From positions 1,557-7,922 of the forward strand of contig MELN01000023.1 in NCBI GenBank assembly GCA_001768675.1: DNA of 6,366 nt. Reading direction: 5' to 3'. This document shows, in pieces, positions 1 through 6,366 of this stretch. The position numbers were made by a program, and so were the translations under genes. Source of the DNA: Actinobacteria bacterium RBG_16_64_13. GTDB lineage: Bacteria > Actinomycetota > Thermoleophilia > RBG-16-64-13. The notes beneath the pieces were generated by a model. That model did no database searches, was not told the origin of the DNA, and was given only the letters and a program-made list of their open reading frames with translations. Each line of letters starts with the position of its first letter. Within the stretch, counting starts at the first letter, position 1.

Positions 1-13
1 CGGCCGCCCGCGT

Positions 14-907
14 TCACTTCTTCAGAAGCCGGCTTTCGATGACCTGGTCTACGGAGAAATCGTGCAGCTGAAGATAGTGGCGGATGACTTCCTCGAACGC
101 CGCCATGGGGGCAAGACCGACCAACTCACAGCCGGCCACGGCCACGCCGTGGCTCGCGGCCTCGGAACGGATGGTCTCGAGCACCCGGTGGATGGGCGTC
201 TTCTCGTATTGCAGGATGTCGGTGGAGACCTGCACCTGGCCCTTGCCCTCGAGCGCCACCCCCATGGCCCGGACGTAACGGTAGCCGCCGCCGGAGAAGC
301 GCACAGCCTCTGCGATGCGCTTAGCGATAGCCAGGTCATCGGTCGCGAGATTCACGTTGAACGCGATGAGCGGGAAGCGCACCCCCACGATCGACGCCCC
401 CGAACGTGCGTTGAAGACCGCCGGGCCGGCGTCGGGCTCACCCTCAGGGCTGCAGATGCGGGCGGCCAGACCCTCGTACTCTCCCCGGCGCACGTCGGGC
501 AGGGATTCACGCTCCGGCCGGGTGGCCGCCTCTTGGTAATAGTAGACGGGAACGCCCTGCTCCCCGATCCACTCTCCAAGACGCCGCGCCAGACTCACAG
601 CCTCCTCGTTCGTCACCCCCCGGAGCGGCACGAACGGGATCACGTCTACCGCTCCCAGGCGAGGATGCGCCCCATGGTGCTTCTGCATGTCGATGAGCCG
701 GAAGGCCGCTTTGCACAGGGCCTCCGTCGCGGTCAGCACGGCCTCGGGCTCGCCCACGTAGGTAAGCACGGTCCGGTTGTGATCGGCGTCGGCGCTCCAG
801 TCGAGAAGCTCCACTCCGTGGGCCACCTTGACCGCCAAGACGATCTGCCGGATGATCGCTTGATCCCGGCCCTCACTGACGTTGGGCACGCACTCGATCA
901 CGCGCAC
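14..907 (-). CDS. ftcD: Glutamate formimidoyltransferase, monofunctional (FtcD N-terminal type)
   Basis: Cytosolic enzyme that transfers the formimino group of N-formimino-L-glutamate to tetrahydrofolate, giving glutamate and 5-formimino-tetrahydrofolate, in histidine degradation. The 297-residue product is the size of stand-alone bacterial formiminotransferases and lacks the cyclodeaminase domain of the vertebrate fusion enzyme. The N-terminus has the family signature IECVPNVSEGRD (residues 4-15). The segment HHGAHPRLGAVDVIPFVP (77-94) matches the active-site region; His81 corresponds to the catalytic histidine (about His82) of the porcine enzyme, from memory. The GTG at 907 is chosen because the frame then opens directly with the conserved RVIECVPNVSEG, it lies 2 bases after the hutI stop, and a GGGGGAG ribosome site precedes it by about 8 bases. 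A longer reading starting at 970 would add 21 residues inside hutI that do not look like the family. The gene directly follows hutI, whose product is its substrate. The stop is TGA at 14-16. The cyclodeaminase partner (fchA) is not seen and may lie past the window edge. Confidence 0.95.
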   Translation of the reverse strand: MRVIECVPNVSEGRDQAIIRQIVLAVKVAHGVELLDWSADADHNRTVLTYVGEPEAVLTATEALCKAAFRLIDMQKHHGAHPRLGAVDVIPFVPLRGVTNEEAVSLARRLGEWIGEQGVPVYYYQEAATRPERESLPDVRRGEYEGLAARICSPEGEPDAGPAVFNARSGASIVGVRFPLIAFNVNLATDDLAIAKRIAEAVRFSGGGYRYVRAMGVALEGKGQVQVSTDILQYEKTPIHRVLETIRSEAASHGVAVAGCELVGLAPMAAFEEVIRHYLQLHDFSVDQVIESRLLKK

Positions 908-909
908 GG

Positions 910-2220
910 CTACATCTCCCCCGCGAGATCGCGCTTGACCACAAGCCTGCCATCCTTGTAGACGCGCCATACCGGGTTCATCCCGTAGCGATACGGGATC
1001 TCAGAGGTACGGGTCTCTTCGAGGATAAGAATGTCCGCCTTCTTCCCGACCTCGAGACTCCCCACTTCATCGTCCACGGCCAGCGCTGCCGCTGCCTCGA
1101 TAGTGATGGCCCGGATCACTTCTTCAGCCGTCATCCTGAGTTGGGAGCCGCCCATGGTGGCCATCAGCCAGAGGTTCTGGGTGGGGCTGGAGCCGGGATT
1201 GAGGTCGGTGCTCAGGGCGACCCGCGCGCCCGCGTCGAGCAGCCGGCGGGCAGGGGCATGACCACCCTCCCCCAAGAAGAAAGTCGCGCCCGGCAGCAGC
1301 ACCGCCACGGGGAGGCGCTTGTTTGCGCCCGAGGCAGCCAACGCGGCGACGCCGGCTTCGCTGACGTGGTCCAGGTGGTCCGCCGACACGGCCCCCAGTT
1401 CTGCCGCCAACTCGGCGCCCCCCGTGTAACTCAATTGGTCGGCGTGCAGCTTGGGCAGCAGCCCGTGCTCGCTTCCGGCCTCTAACACCTGCCGGCACTG
1501 CTCCGGAGTGAACGCCCCCTTCTCGCAGAAGGCGTCGCAAAACTTGGCCAGTTTGTGTTTGGCGGCCGCCGGGATCATCTTCTTGACGATCATCTTCACG
1601 TAGTCGTCGGGTCGGTCGGAGTACTCCACAGGCACGGCATGAGCCGCGAGGAGTGTCGGGACCACATCCACGGCATGCGCCGCGGCGACATCCCGGTATA
1701 CCTCCAGAAGGCGCAGCTCTTGCTCTTGAGACAGGCCATATCCGCTCTTGGCCTCGACCGTGGTCACGCCGTACCGGAGGAAATGATCGAGCCGGCGGCG
1801 GGTCAAGGCGCGCAGCATCTCGTCCGACGCGGCGCGCGTGGCGTGGACCGTGCTCATGATCCCGCCCCCAGCCGCGGCGATCTCCTGGTAGGTGGCCCCC
1901 GCGACCCTTAGCTGGAACTCGTCAGCGCGGTCGCCCGCGAAGGCGAGATGGGCGTGGCACTCCACCAGGCCGGGCATGACCACCCGCCCGTCGGCGTCCA
2001 CGTTCTGACCGCCCCGAACCAGGCGGACTTCTTCCGGCAAAGCCTCAGCCGAGCCTGTCCACACGACGCGTCCGTCGTACGCAGCCACGGCCCCCCCGGG
2101 GATGGCGCCCAGGGTGGAGCGCGCTCCGAGGGCGGAACTGACCCGCGCACAGGTGAGCAGTTCCCCCGCGCCGCTGATGATCAGATCGGCCTCCACCCAG
2201 GCTTGCGTCGACTCACTCAC
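910..2220 (-). CDS. hutI: Imidazolonepropionase
   Basis: Metal-dependent hydrolase of the amidohydrolase superfamily that opens 4-imidazolone-5-propionate to N-formimino-L-glutamate, the third step of histidine degradation, in the cytosol. The 436-residue product is slightly longer than typical HutI (about 400-420). Recognisable motifs are MPGLVECHAHLAFAGDRADEF (82-102) with the metal-binding pair His89 and His91; VEAKSGYGL (155-163); KLHADQLSYTGGAEL (257-271) with His259; the DHLDHVSE stretch (281-288); and STDLNPGSSPTQN (337-349) with Asp339. From memory these align with His80, His82, His249 and Asp324 of Bacillus subtilis HutI, so the metal site looks intact. The GTG at 2220 is chosen because AGGAGG ends 6 bases upstream; an upstream start at 2268 would add 16 residues that lie within the hutH remnant. 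The start overlaps the end of the hutH remnant by 8 bases, and the stop TAG lies 2 bases before ftcD, so translation is probably coupled on both sides. Confidence 0.96.
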   Translation of the reverse strand: MSESTQAWVEADLIISGAGELLTCARVSSALGARSTLGAIPGGAVAAYDGRVVWTGSAEALPEEVRLVRGGQNVDADGRVVMPGLVECHAHLAFAGDRADEFQLRVAGATYQEIAAAGGGIMSTVHATRAASDEMLRALTRRRLDHFLRYGVTTVEAKSGYGLSQEQELRLLEVYRDVAAAHAVDVVPTLLAAHAVPVEYSDRPDDYVKMIVKKMIPAAAKHKLAKFCDAFCEKGAFTPEQCRQVLEAGSEHGLLPKLHADQLSYTGGAELAAELGAVSADHLDHVSEAGVAALAASGANKRLPVAVLLPGATFFLGEGGHAPARRLLDAGARVALSTDLNPGSSPTQNLWLMATMGGSQLRMTAEEVIRAITIEAAAALAVDDEVGSLEVGKKADILILEETRTSEIPYRYGMNPVWRVYKDGRLVVKRDLAGEM

Positions 2221-2235
2221 GTTCCGCCTCCTGTC
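2221..2235 (-). promoter_or_regulatory. Ribosome binding site of hutI
   Basis: On the minus strand an AGGAGG core sits 6 bases before the GTG at 2220. It is the strongest Shine-Dalgarno sequence in the window and decides the hutI start over the longer reading from 2268. It is embedded in the last codons of the hutH remnant, where it forms part of the Gln-Glu-Ala-Glu codons. Confidence 0.8.
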
Positions 2236-2438
2236 TCGCGTGGCCCGGCTCCAACGGGCCCACGGCATCCTCTAATCTCATAATAAGCGAACCATCCCTC
2301 AACATCTCGCCCGATGCCTCGATATCCGGGGACTGAGGACGACCCTGCTCGAGCGGCGGTATCGTAGCCCGATCGCGATCACGCGTAGCACATTCCCCAC
2401 CACTTCCCGGGCCTTGAGCGCGGCAAACACCCCCATGC

Positions 2439-2458
2439 TCACGCCGGTGGTCACGCCG
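2439..2458. repeat. Short direct repeat at the hutH deletion junction
   Basis: The 8-base word tcacgccg occurs at 2439-2446 and again at 2451-2458, 12 bases apart. It sits exactly where the HutH N-terminal reading gives way to the C-terminal VSMG reading. In the first frame the codons for Asp-His (2447-2452) are followed by four extra bases (2443-2446) and then by the Val-Ser-Met-Gly codons, so removing those four bases would restore the family motif DHVSMG. The repeat may be a scar of the deletion or of slippage; that is inference. Confidence 0.45.
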
Positions 2459-2525
2459 CGCGACCGCCACCACATCTTCGAGCCGGAGGGAATCGCCTTC
2501 GATGGCCAGGGTGGCCACGCGCTAC

Positions 2526-4406
2526 CTACCCCTTTCTTGGCGTCTTCCGCGGAGTGGACACCGCTCCGAGGTGCAGAGGCACGCTCATCACGCTGACCCA
2601 GGGCACCCGAAGCAGTGCCGCCTTGAAGCGAAGGGCGTCCTGGTTGTGCAGTAGTCCTTCCCACCAATGTTCTACGACGAACTCCGGTATGACCACAGTC
2701 ACCGAATGCTTGGGGCTGGGCTTCAGAGCCTTGACGTAGGCGACCGCCGGCCTCACGAACTCGCGATAGGGCGAGTCGACCACCTGGAGAGGGATAGCCA
2801 GATCCAACTGCTCCCATGTCGACTGAAGACGCAGAAGCCTCTCGGGATTGCTGCTGATGGTGACGACATTGAGGTCGGTGGGCGTCAAAGCTCGGGCGAT
2901 CGCTAGAGCCCTGGCGGTCATGGCGTTCACCTGGGCGACGAAGATCACGACCGTGGTGCTTGGGACCGCCATGGCCGCCTCACCCAACTCGTCCAAATCC
3001 TCGCCGCTTTGGGGCTCGAGGACCTGGGCCACCCGCCGGTAGTGGTTCCGCACCCAGTAGAACAGGGCCACCAGGACGGGAACCGCACCGACGACGATGT
3101 ACGCGCCGTCCAAGAACTTGGTGACAAGCAGGACCACCGCGACGACGCCCGTCAACACCGCCCCGAAGGCGTTCATTGTCGCCCGGAGCCGCCAGCCCCG
3201 CGTGCGAAGCTTGCGCCAGTGGACCACCATCCCCAGCTGCGACAAGGTGAAGCCGATGAAGACACCCAACGCGTAGAAGGGGATCATCCTGTGCGTGTCG
3301 GCATTGAAGATCACGATGATGATCACGGCCGCGATGGTGAGTCCGATGATGCCGTTCGAAAACACCAGCCGGTCGCCGCGGTTCATGAACTGCCGCGGCA
3401 TCAGGCCGTCCCGGGCCATGACGGAGGAGAGACGTGGGAAGCCCGCGTAACACGTGTTGGCGCCCAGGACCAGAATGGCCATGGTGGCTATTTGTAGGGC
3501 GTAGTAGAAGAAACCGCCGTCGCCGTAGACCAACCGAGCCACCTGACTCAGCACGGTATCCTCGGGCTTTGCGATCACCCCGGTGACCTGGGCGAGCAGG
3601 GTGACTCCCAGGAGGAGGAAGCCAAGCAGACCCGCCATGATGGCCAGAGTCCGGGACGCGTTCTTGCTTTCAGGCGGTCTGAAATCGGGCACTGCGTTGG
3701 CGATGGCTTCGGTGCCCGTCATGGCAGCGCACCCCCCCGCGAACGCTCGCAGTACGAGGAATGCTGTCAGTGCCTGAGCCCCCGCCACCCCTTCCCCCTG
3801 GACGGCGTGCAGGTCCCCCATCAACCAGCGGACGAATCCCACCAGCACCAAACCGCCGCAGAGCAGCACGAACAGGTAGGTGGGAGCAGCGAAGATGCGT
3901 CCCGATTCTCTCACTCCCCGCAGATTCGCCAGCGCGATGAGTATCACCAAGCCGATGCATATGAGCAGGCGATCGGGGTACAAGCTGGGGAAAGCCGAGG
4001 TGATGGCGGCTACGCCCGAGGACACGCTCACAGCCACGGTGGCCACATAGCCGACCATGAGGGAGGCCGCCGCGACCAGCCCTGGCGTCAGTCCAAGGTT
4101 GACACGGCTGACGATGTACGAACCGCCCCCGTTCGGATAGGCCCGCACCGTCTGCTGGTAGGAGAGAGCGACGATCGCCAGCAGGCCGGCGACGGCGAGA
4201 GCTACCGCAGGTGACCAAACGAGCGCTGCCGTGCCGGCCGCGATCAGCGCGAGCAGTATCTCCTCGGTGGCATAGGCGGTGGACGAGATGGCGTCCGCCG
4301 AGAAGACAGGCAGGGCGAACTTCTTCGAGAGACGCTCGTGCTGCTCCTCTGAGGTCGCGAGCTGGCGCCCGAGCAGGACCCGCTTCAGAGTACCGTACCT
4401 ACTCAT
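2526..4406 (-). CDS. KimA-type APC-superfamily transporter, second paralogue, altered ion-site residues
   Basis: Membrane transporter of 626 residues, with about 12 hydrophobic helices (roughly 32-455) and a C-terminal cytosolic domain (about 456-626). The architecture and motifs match B. subtilis KimA (YdaO, KUP-like, 607 residues), a proton-coupled potassium importer. Conserved elements are ADAISSTAYATEEI (37-50), AYPNGGGSYIVS (89-100), MTGTEAIANAVP (229-240), LMPRQFMNRGD (335-345), and IPEFVVEHWWEGLLHNQDAL near the C-terminus. Compared with the ion-path residues I recall for KimA (Asp36, Tyr43, Asp117, Thr121, Ser125, Thr230, Glu233, Tyr377), this protein keeps Asp38, Tyr45, Thr123, Ser127, Thr230, Glu233 and Tyr378 but has Gly119 in place of Asp117. 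It also has Val102 where the paralogue and KimA have Glu (SRVNLG against SRENLG). The ATG at 4406 gives an N-terminus aligned with the paralogue; a reading from 4451 adds 15 residues inside the upstream gene. It overlaps that gene by 8 bases (ATGAGTAG) and ends 7 bases before the hutH remnant. The substrate is unknown: potassium, another cation, or histidine or a related compound given the operon. Confidence 0.9.
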   Translation of the reverse strand: MSRYGTLKRVLLGRQLATSEEQHERLSKKFALPVFSADAISSTAYATEEILLALIAAGTAALVWSPAVALAVAGLLAIVALSYQQTVRAYPNGGGSYIVSRVNLGLTPGLVAAASLMVGYVATVAVSVSSGVAAITSAFPSLYPDRLLICIGLVILIALANLRGVRESGRIFAAPTYLFVLLCGGLVLVGFVRWLMGDLHAVQGEGVAGAQALTAFLVLRAFAGGCAAMTGTEAIANAVPDFRPPESKNASRTLAIMAGLLGFLLLGVTLLAQVTGVIAKPEDTVLSQVARLVYGDGGFFYYALQIATMAILVLGANTCYAGFPRLSSVMARDGLMPRQFMNRGDRLVFSNGIIGLTIAAVIIIVIFNADTHRMIPFYALGVFIGFTLSQLGMVVHWRKLRTRGWRLRATMNAFGAVLTGVVAVVLLVTKFLDGAYIVVGAVPVLVALFYWVRNHYRRVAQVLEPQSGEDLDELGEAAMAVPSTTVVIFVAQVNAMTARALAIARALTPTDLNVVTISSNPERLLRLQSTWEQLDLAIPLQVVDSPYREFVRPAVAYVKALKPSPKHSVTVVIPEFVVEHWWEGLLHNQDALRFKAALLRVPWVSVMSVPLHLGAVSTPRKTPRKG

Positions 4407-6294
4407 CCTGCGATTCTGTCTGCACGCCGATATGGAAGGGGATGCTGACAACCACTACCCAGGGTACCCCGAGAAGCGCCGCCTTGAGCCGGAGCGCGTT
4501 CTGGTTGTGGAGGAAGTTCTCCCACCAGTGCTCGACGACGAACTCGGGGATGATGACTGTGACCGTGTGCTTCGGTCCCGGGCGCAGGGAGCGGACGTAT
4601 TCCACCGCTGGCCGGGTGAACTCCCGGTAGGGTGAATCCACTACGAGGAGTGGCACGTCGATCTCCATCTCCGCCCACGTGCGCTGCAGCGCCTTGACCC
4701 TTTCCGGATCGCTGGCGATGGTGGTGGCATGGAAGTCGTCGGGGGACAGCCCTCGACCCAAGGCCAGAGACCTTGCCGTCAACTCGTTGACCTGGGAGAC
4801 GAAGAGCACCACCGTTGTTCTGAGCCGCGAGACGGCCAACTGCCCCAGGCGCTCGAGTTGGTCTTCGTTCTGGGGTTCCAGGTAGCGCGCCACCCGCTGG
4901 TAGTGCCGCCGCACCGTATAGAAAGCGCCTATCAGCACGACAACCGCGATCAGTACTATATACGCGCCGTGGGTGAACTTAGTCACGAGAACGACCGCGG
5001 TGACCACACCGGTAAGAAGAGCGCCAACGCCGTTCATGACGGCCCGCCGCCGCCAGCCGGGTGTCCGCAGCCTGAACCAACGGACCACCATCCCCGACTG
5101 CGAAAGGGTGAAGCTGCTGAACACACCCACGGCGTAGAGCGGGATAAGACTGTGCGTCTTGGCCCTGAAGATCACCAGGATCGCGATGGCCGCGACCATG
5201 AGGCCGATAATGCCGTTGGAGAAGACGAGCTTATCGCCCCGGTTCATGAACTGGCGAGGCATCAGCCCATCTCGGGCCAGTACCGACGCAAGGCGGGGGA
5301 AGCCGGTGAAGCTGGTATTGGCCGCCAGGACAAGGATGGCCATGGTGGAGATCTGCAGCGCGTAGTAGAAGAAGCCCCCGCCATACACTGCGTGCCCTAT
5401 CTGCCCCAGGACCGTGTTCTCTTCCTGAGGTGTGACATGCAGCACCTGGCCCAGGGCGGTGACGCCCAGCAGCAGGAAGCCCAGAACGGCCGCCATGATA
5501 CCCAAGGTGATAGAGGCATTCTTGCTCTCGGGCGGCTTGAAGGCCGGCACCGCGTTGGAGATGGCCTCGGTCCCGGTCATGGCCGAGCAGCCCCCCGAGA
5601 AGGCCCGCAACACGATCCATAACAGCGCCATGCCCTGCAACGTAGCGCCGCCGGTCGCCGCAGGATGCGCCTCGAGATCTCCCGCGATCCAGCGCACGAG
5701 TCCCACGAGCACCAGGCCGCCGCACAAGAGAATGAAGGCAAAGGTGGGAAGGGCGAAAAAGCGCCCGGACTCTCGTACCCCGCGCAGGTTGGCGAGGGTG
5801 ACGAGAATGATGAGGCCGATGCAGATGAGGATCCGATTCCGGTCAGGATGCGCGGCCGTGTCGCCCGCCAGCGACGGAAAAGCGGCCAGGATGGCCGCTG
5901 CACCTGAGGCCACGCTCACAGCGACAGTCATGACGTAGTCGACCATCAGCGACCCCGCAGCCGCCGCGCCTGGCAGCAAGCCTAGGTTCTCGCGGCTGAC
6001 CACGTACGAGCCGCCGCCGTTGGGGTAGGCATGAACAGTCTGCTGGTATGAGAGTGCGACGAAAACGAGCAGGACTACTACGGCGATCGCGATGTAGATC
6101 GAAAAAGCAGCCGCGGCCGCGCCGGCCAGAACCAAGGCCAGAAGTATCTCCTCAGTGGCATACGCGGTGGAGGAGATGGCGTCGGAGGCGAACACAGGCA
6201 GGGCGAACTTCTTCGGCAGCCGTTCCTGCATCTCCTCGGCCGTAGCCACGGGATGGCCCAACAAGGCACGCTTGATCATCGATGCTGCGCCCAA
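4399..6294 (-). CDS. KimA-type APC-superfamily transporter (probable proton-coupled potassium importer), first paralogue
   Basis: First gene of the operon, encoding 631 residues: about 12 membrane helices (rough centres at 40, 70, 122, 163, 190, 235, 272, 317, 367, 393, 428, 451) and a soluble domain from about 461 to 631. In KimA that C-terminal domain mediates dimer contacts and nucleotide control, which may hold here. Motifs are ASDAISSTAYATEEI (36-50), SREN (100-103), LMVDYVMTVAVS (116-127), MTGTEAISNAVPAF (239-252), HSLIPLYAVGVF (381-392) and IPEFVVEHWWENFLHNQNAL (582-601). All residues I recall as lining the KimA potassium path are present: Asp38, Tyr45, Asp119, Thr123, Ser127, Thr240, Glu243 and Tyr387. 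The TTG start at 6294 is preferred over the ATG at 6279 because GAGGTG lies 6 bases before TTG but 21 before the ATG, and because TTG gives the same N-terminal length as the paralogue. It is a tandem duplicate of the next gene, about two-thirds identical by eye over the membrane part. Potassium import is inferred from residues; databases may label it simply amino acid permease. Confidence 0.9.
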   Translation of the reverse strand: MGAASMIKRALLGHPVATAEEMQERLPKKFALPVFASDAISSTAYATEEILLALVLAGAAAAAFSIYIAIAVVVLLVFVALSYQQTVHAYPNGGGSYVVSRENLGLLPGAAAAGSLMVDYVMTVAVSVASGAAAILAAFPSLAGDTAAHPDRNRILICIGLIILVTLANLRGVRESGRFFALPTFAFILLCGGLVLVGLVRWIAGDLEAHPAATGGATLQGMALLWIVLRAFSGGCSAMTGTEAISNAVPAFKPPESKNASITLGIMAAVLGFLLLGVTALGQVLHVTPQEENTVLGQIGHAVYGGGFFYYALQISTMAILVLAANTSFTGFPRLASVLARDGLMPRQFMNRGDKLVFSNGIIGLMVAAIAILVIFRAKTHSLIPLYAVGVFSSFTLSQSGMVVRWFRLRTPGWRRRAVMNGVGALLTGVVTAVVLVTKFTHGAYIVLIAVVVLIGAFYTVRRHYQRVARYLEPQNEDQLERLGQLAVSRLRTTVVLFVSQVNELTARSLALGRGLSPDDFHATTIASDPERVKALQRTWAEMEIDVPLLVVDSPYREFTRPAVEYVRSLRPGPKHTVTVIIPEFVVEHWWENFLHNQNALRLKAALLGVPWVVVVSIPFHIGVQTESQDE

Positions 6295-6306
6295 CTACCC
6301 CACCTC
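6295..6306 (-). promoter_or_regulatory. Ribosome binding site for the TTG start of the first transporter
   Basis: On the minus strand GAGGTG (plus 6301-6306) is followed by 6 bases and then TTG at 6294, good spacing for initiation. The in-frame ATG at 6279 has no comparable site at a usable distance. This decides the unusual TTG start. Confidence 0.65.
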
Positions 6307-6315
6307 ACACTGAGT

Positions 6316-6323
6316 TTCCGGAA
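6316..6323. promoter_or_regulatory. Palindrome just downstream of the predicted start site
   Basis: The perfect 8-base palindrome ttccggaa lies 1-9 bases downstream of the predicted transcription start near 6325, where repressor operators often sit. A second, smaller inverted repeat (ctca-cac-tgag, 6304-6314) overlaps the ribosome binding site. Both are short and could occur by chance; no regulator gene is in the window. Confidence 0.25.
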
Positions 6324-6331
6324 CGGCCCCA

Positions 6332-6360
6332 TTTATCCGCTCTCCAGGCGGCCGCGTCAA
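6332..6360 (-). promoter_or_regulatory. Sigma70/SigA-like promoter of the operon
   Basis: Reading the minus strand, TTGACG (plus 6355-6360, 5 of 6 to the -35 consensus) is followed by a 17-base spacer and GATAAA (plus 6332-6337, 4 of 6 to the -10 consensus). Transcription would begin near 6325, leaving a leader of about 30 bases before the TTG at 6294. This is the only stretch of the window not occupied by genes on either side. No riboswitch-sized leader fits between promoter and gene. Confidence 0.55.
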
Positions 6361-6366
6361 GTCGCA

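Larger units (their letters stand above)
2213..2518 (-). pseudogene. hutH: Remnant of histidine ammonia-lyase (two large internal deletions, two frame changes)
   Basis: The intact protein (about 510 residues) deaminates histidine to urocanate with a self-formed MIO cofactor from an Ala-Ser-Gly triad. Here only the ends remain, in about 306 bases. The first 21 codons (2456-2518, GTG start) read MATLAIEGDSLRLEDVVAVAR, a typical HutH N-terminus. At 2365-2442, in another frame, comes VSMGVFAALKAREVVGNV and onward to VIAIGL, matching the HutH stretch VSMG..AARKAREVVENVRRVLAIEL near residue 430. At 2213-2365, back in the first frame, comes IPPLEQGRPQSPDIEA then EMLRDGSL and AVGPLEP, matching the HutH C-terminus. 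About 400 codons are missing at the first junction, including the MIO triad and most of the active site, and about 35 at the second. The two shifts cancel, so a 101-codon frame stays open to a TGA overlapping the hutI GTG by 8 bases. The junction near 2440-2458 contains an 8-base direct repeat. An assembly error is an alternative explanation. No catalytic activity is expected. Confidence 0.85.

Noticed and set aside
1..13. Terminator after ftcD.
   Set aside because: Only 13 bases follow the stop codon, with no inverted repeat followed by a T run, so nothing can be said about the operon's end.
62..961. Long open frame on the plus strand opposite ftcD (299 codons).
   Set aside because: It mirrors the codons of a clearly conserved gene on the other strand, has no recognisable domain, and is the usual antisense shadow in GC-rich DNA.
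2213..2518. A novel 101-residue small protein gene between the transporter and hutI.
   Set aside because: Its ends match HutH N- and C-termini and the middle matches HutH in another frame, so it is better explained as a hutH remnant, although the frame may still be translated.
4729..5622. Long plus-strand open frame (297 codons) opposite the first transporter.
   Set aside because: The composition (many His, Asp, Gln, Gly, Arg) is typical of an antisense shadow, and the minus-strand frame is strongly conserved with KimA-type proteins.
6304..6314. Small inverted repeat (ctca-cac-tgag) over the ribosome binding site as a translational control hairpin.
   Set aside because: Four-base arms with a three-base loop are too weak to support a structural claim.
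6295..6366. Possible c-di-AMP (ydaO-type) riboswitch upstream of the KimA-like gene, as in Bacillus subtilis.
   Set aside because: The leader predicted from the promoter is only about 30 bases, and the whole available upstream stretch is 72 bases, far too short for that riboswitch; none of its folded structure is apparent.

Overview
The window is a single GC-rich bacterial operon segment transcribed entirely on the minus strand, so it reads from 6366 down to 1. The frequent GTG and TTG starts, AGGAGG-type ribosome binding sites and 2-8 base junctions between genes fit a free-living, high-GC bacterium. I cannot place it to phylum. The transporter architecture (KimA/YdaO type) recalls Gram-positive lineages, but this is weak evidence.

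Layout in transcription order. A sigma70-like promoter lies at 6332-6360. It is followed by two tandem paralogous APC-superfamily transporters of the KimA type, at 6294-4399 and 4406-2526. Next comes a short decayed remnant of hutH, histidine ammonia-lyase, at 2518-2213. Then come hutI, imidazolonepropionase, at 2220-910, and a monofunctional glutamate formimidoyltransferase (ftcD) at 907-14. Gaps and overlaps are all within 8 bases (8-base overlap, 7-base gap, 8-base overlap, 2-base gap). No long intergenic space exists except the 72-base promoter region upstream of the first gene. The 13 bases after ftcD hold no visible terminator, so the operon may continue beyond position 1.

Function. HutI makes N-formimino-L-glutamate from imidazolonepropionate, and FtcD moves the formimino group to tetrahydrofolate and releases glutamate. 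These are the last steps of histidine breakdown. The first step (HutH) survives here only as a relic of about 100 codons with no catalytic core, and the second (HutU) is not in the window. An intact hutH and hutU must lie elsewhere if the pathway works. The two transporters closely resemble the potassium importer KimA. The first keeps all the residues I recall as lining the KimA ion path, while the second has lost two acidic ones (Asp to Gly at 119, Glu to Val at 102), which suggests a changed substrate or coupling.

The points most worth a second look are the hutH relic, which stays open and keeps translational overlap with hutI, and the paralogue divergence in the transporter pair embedded in a histidine-degradation operon.
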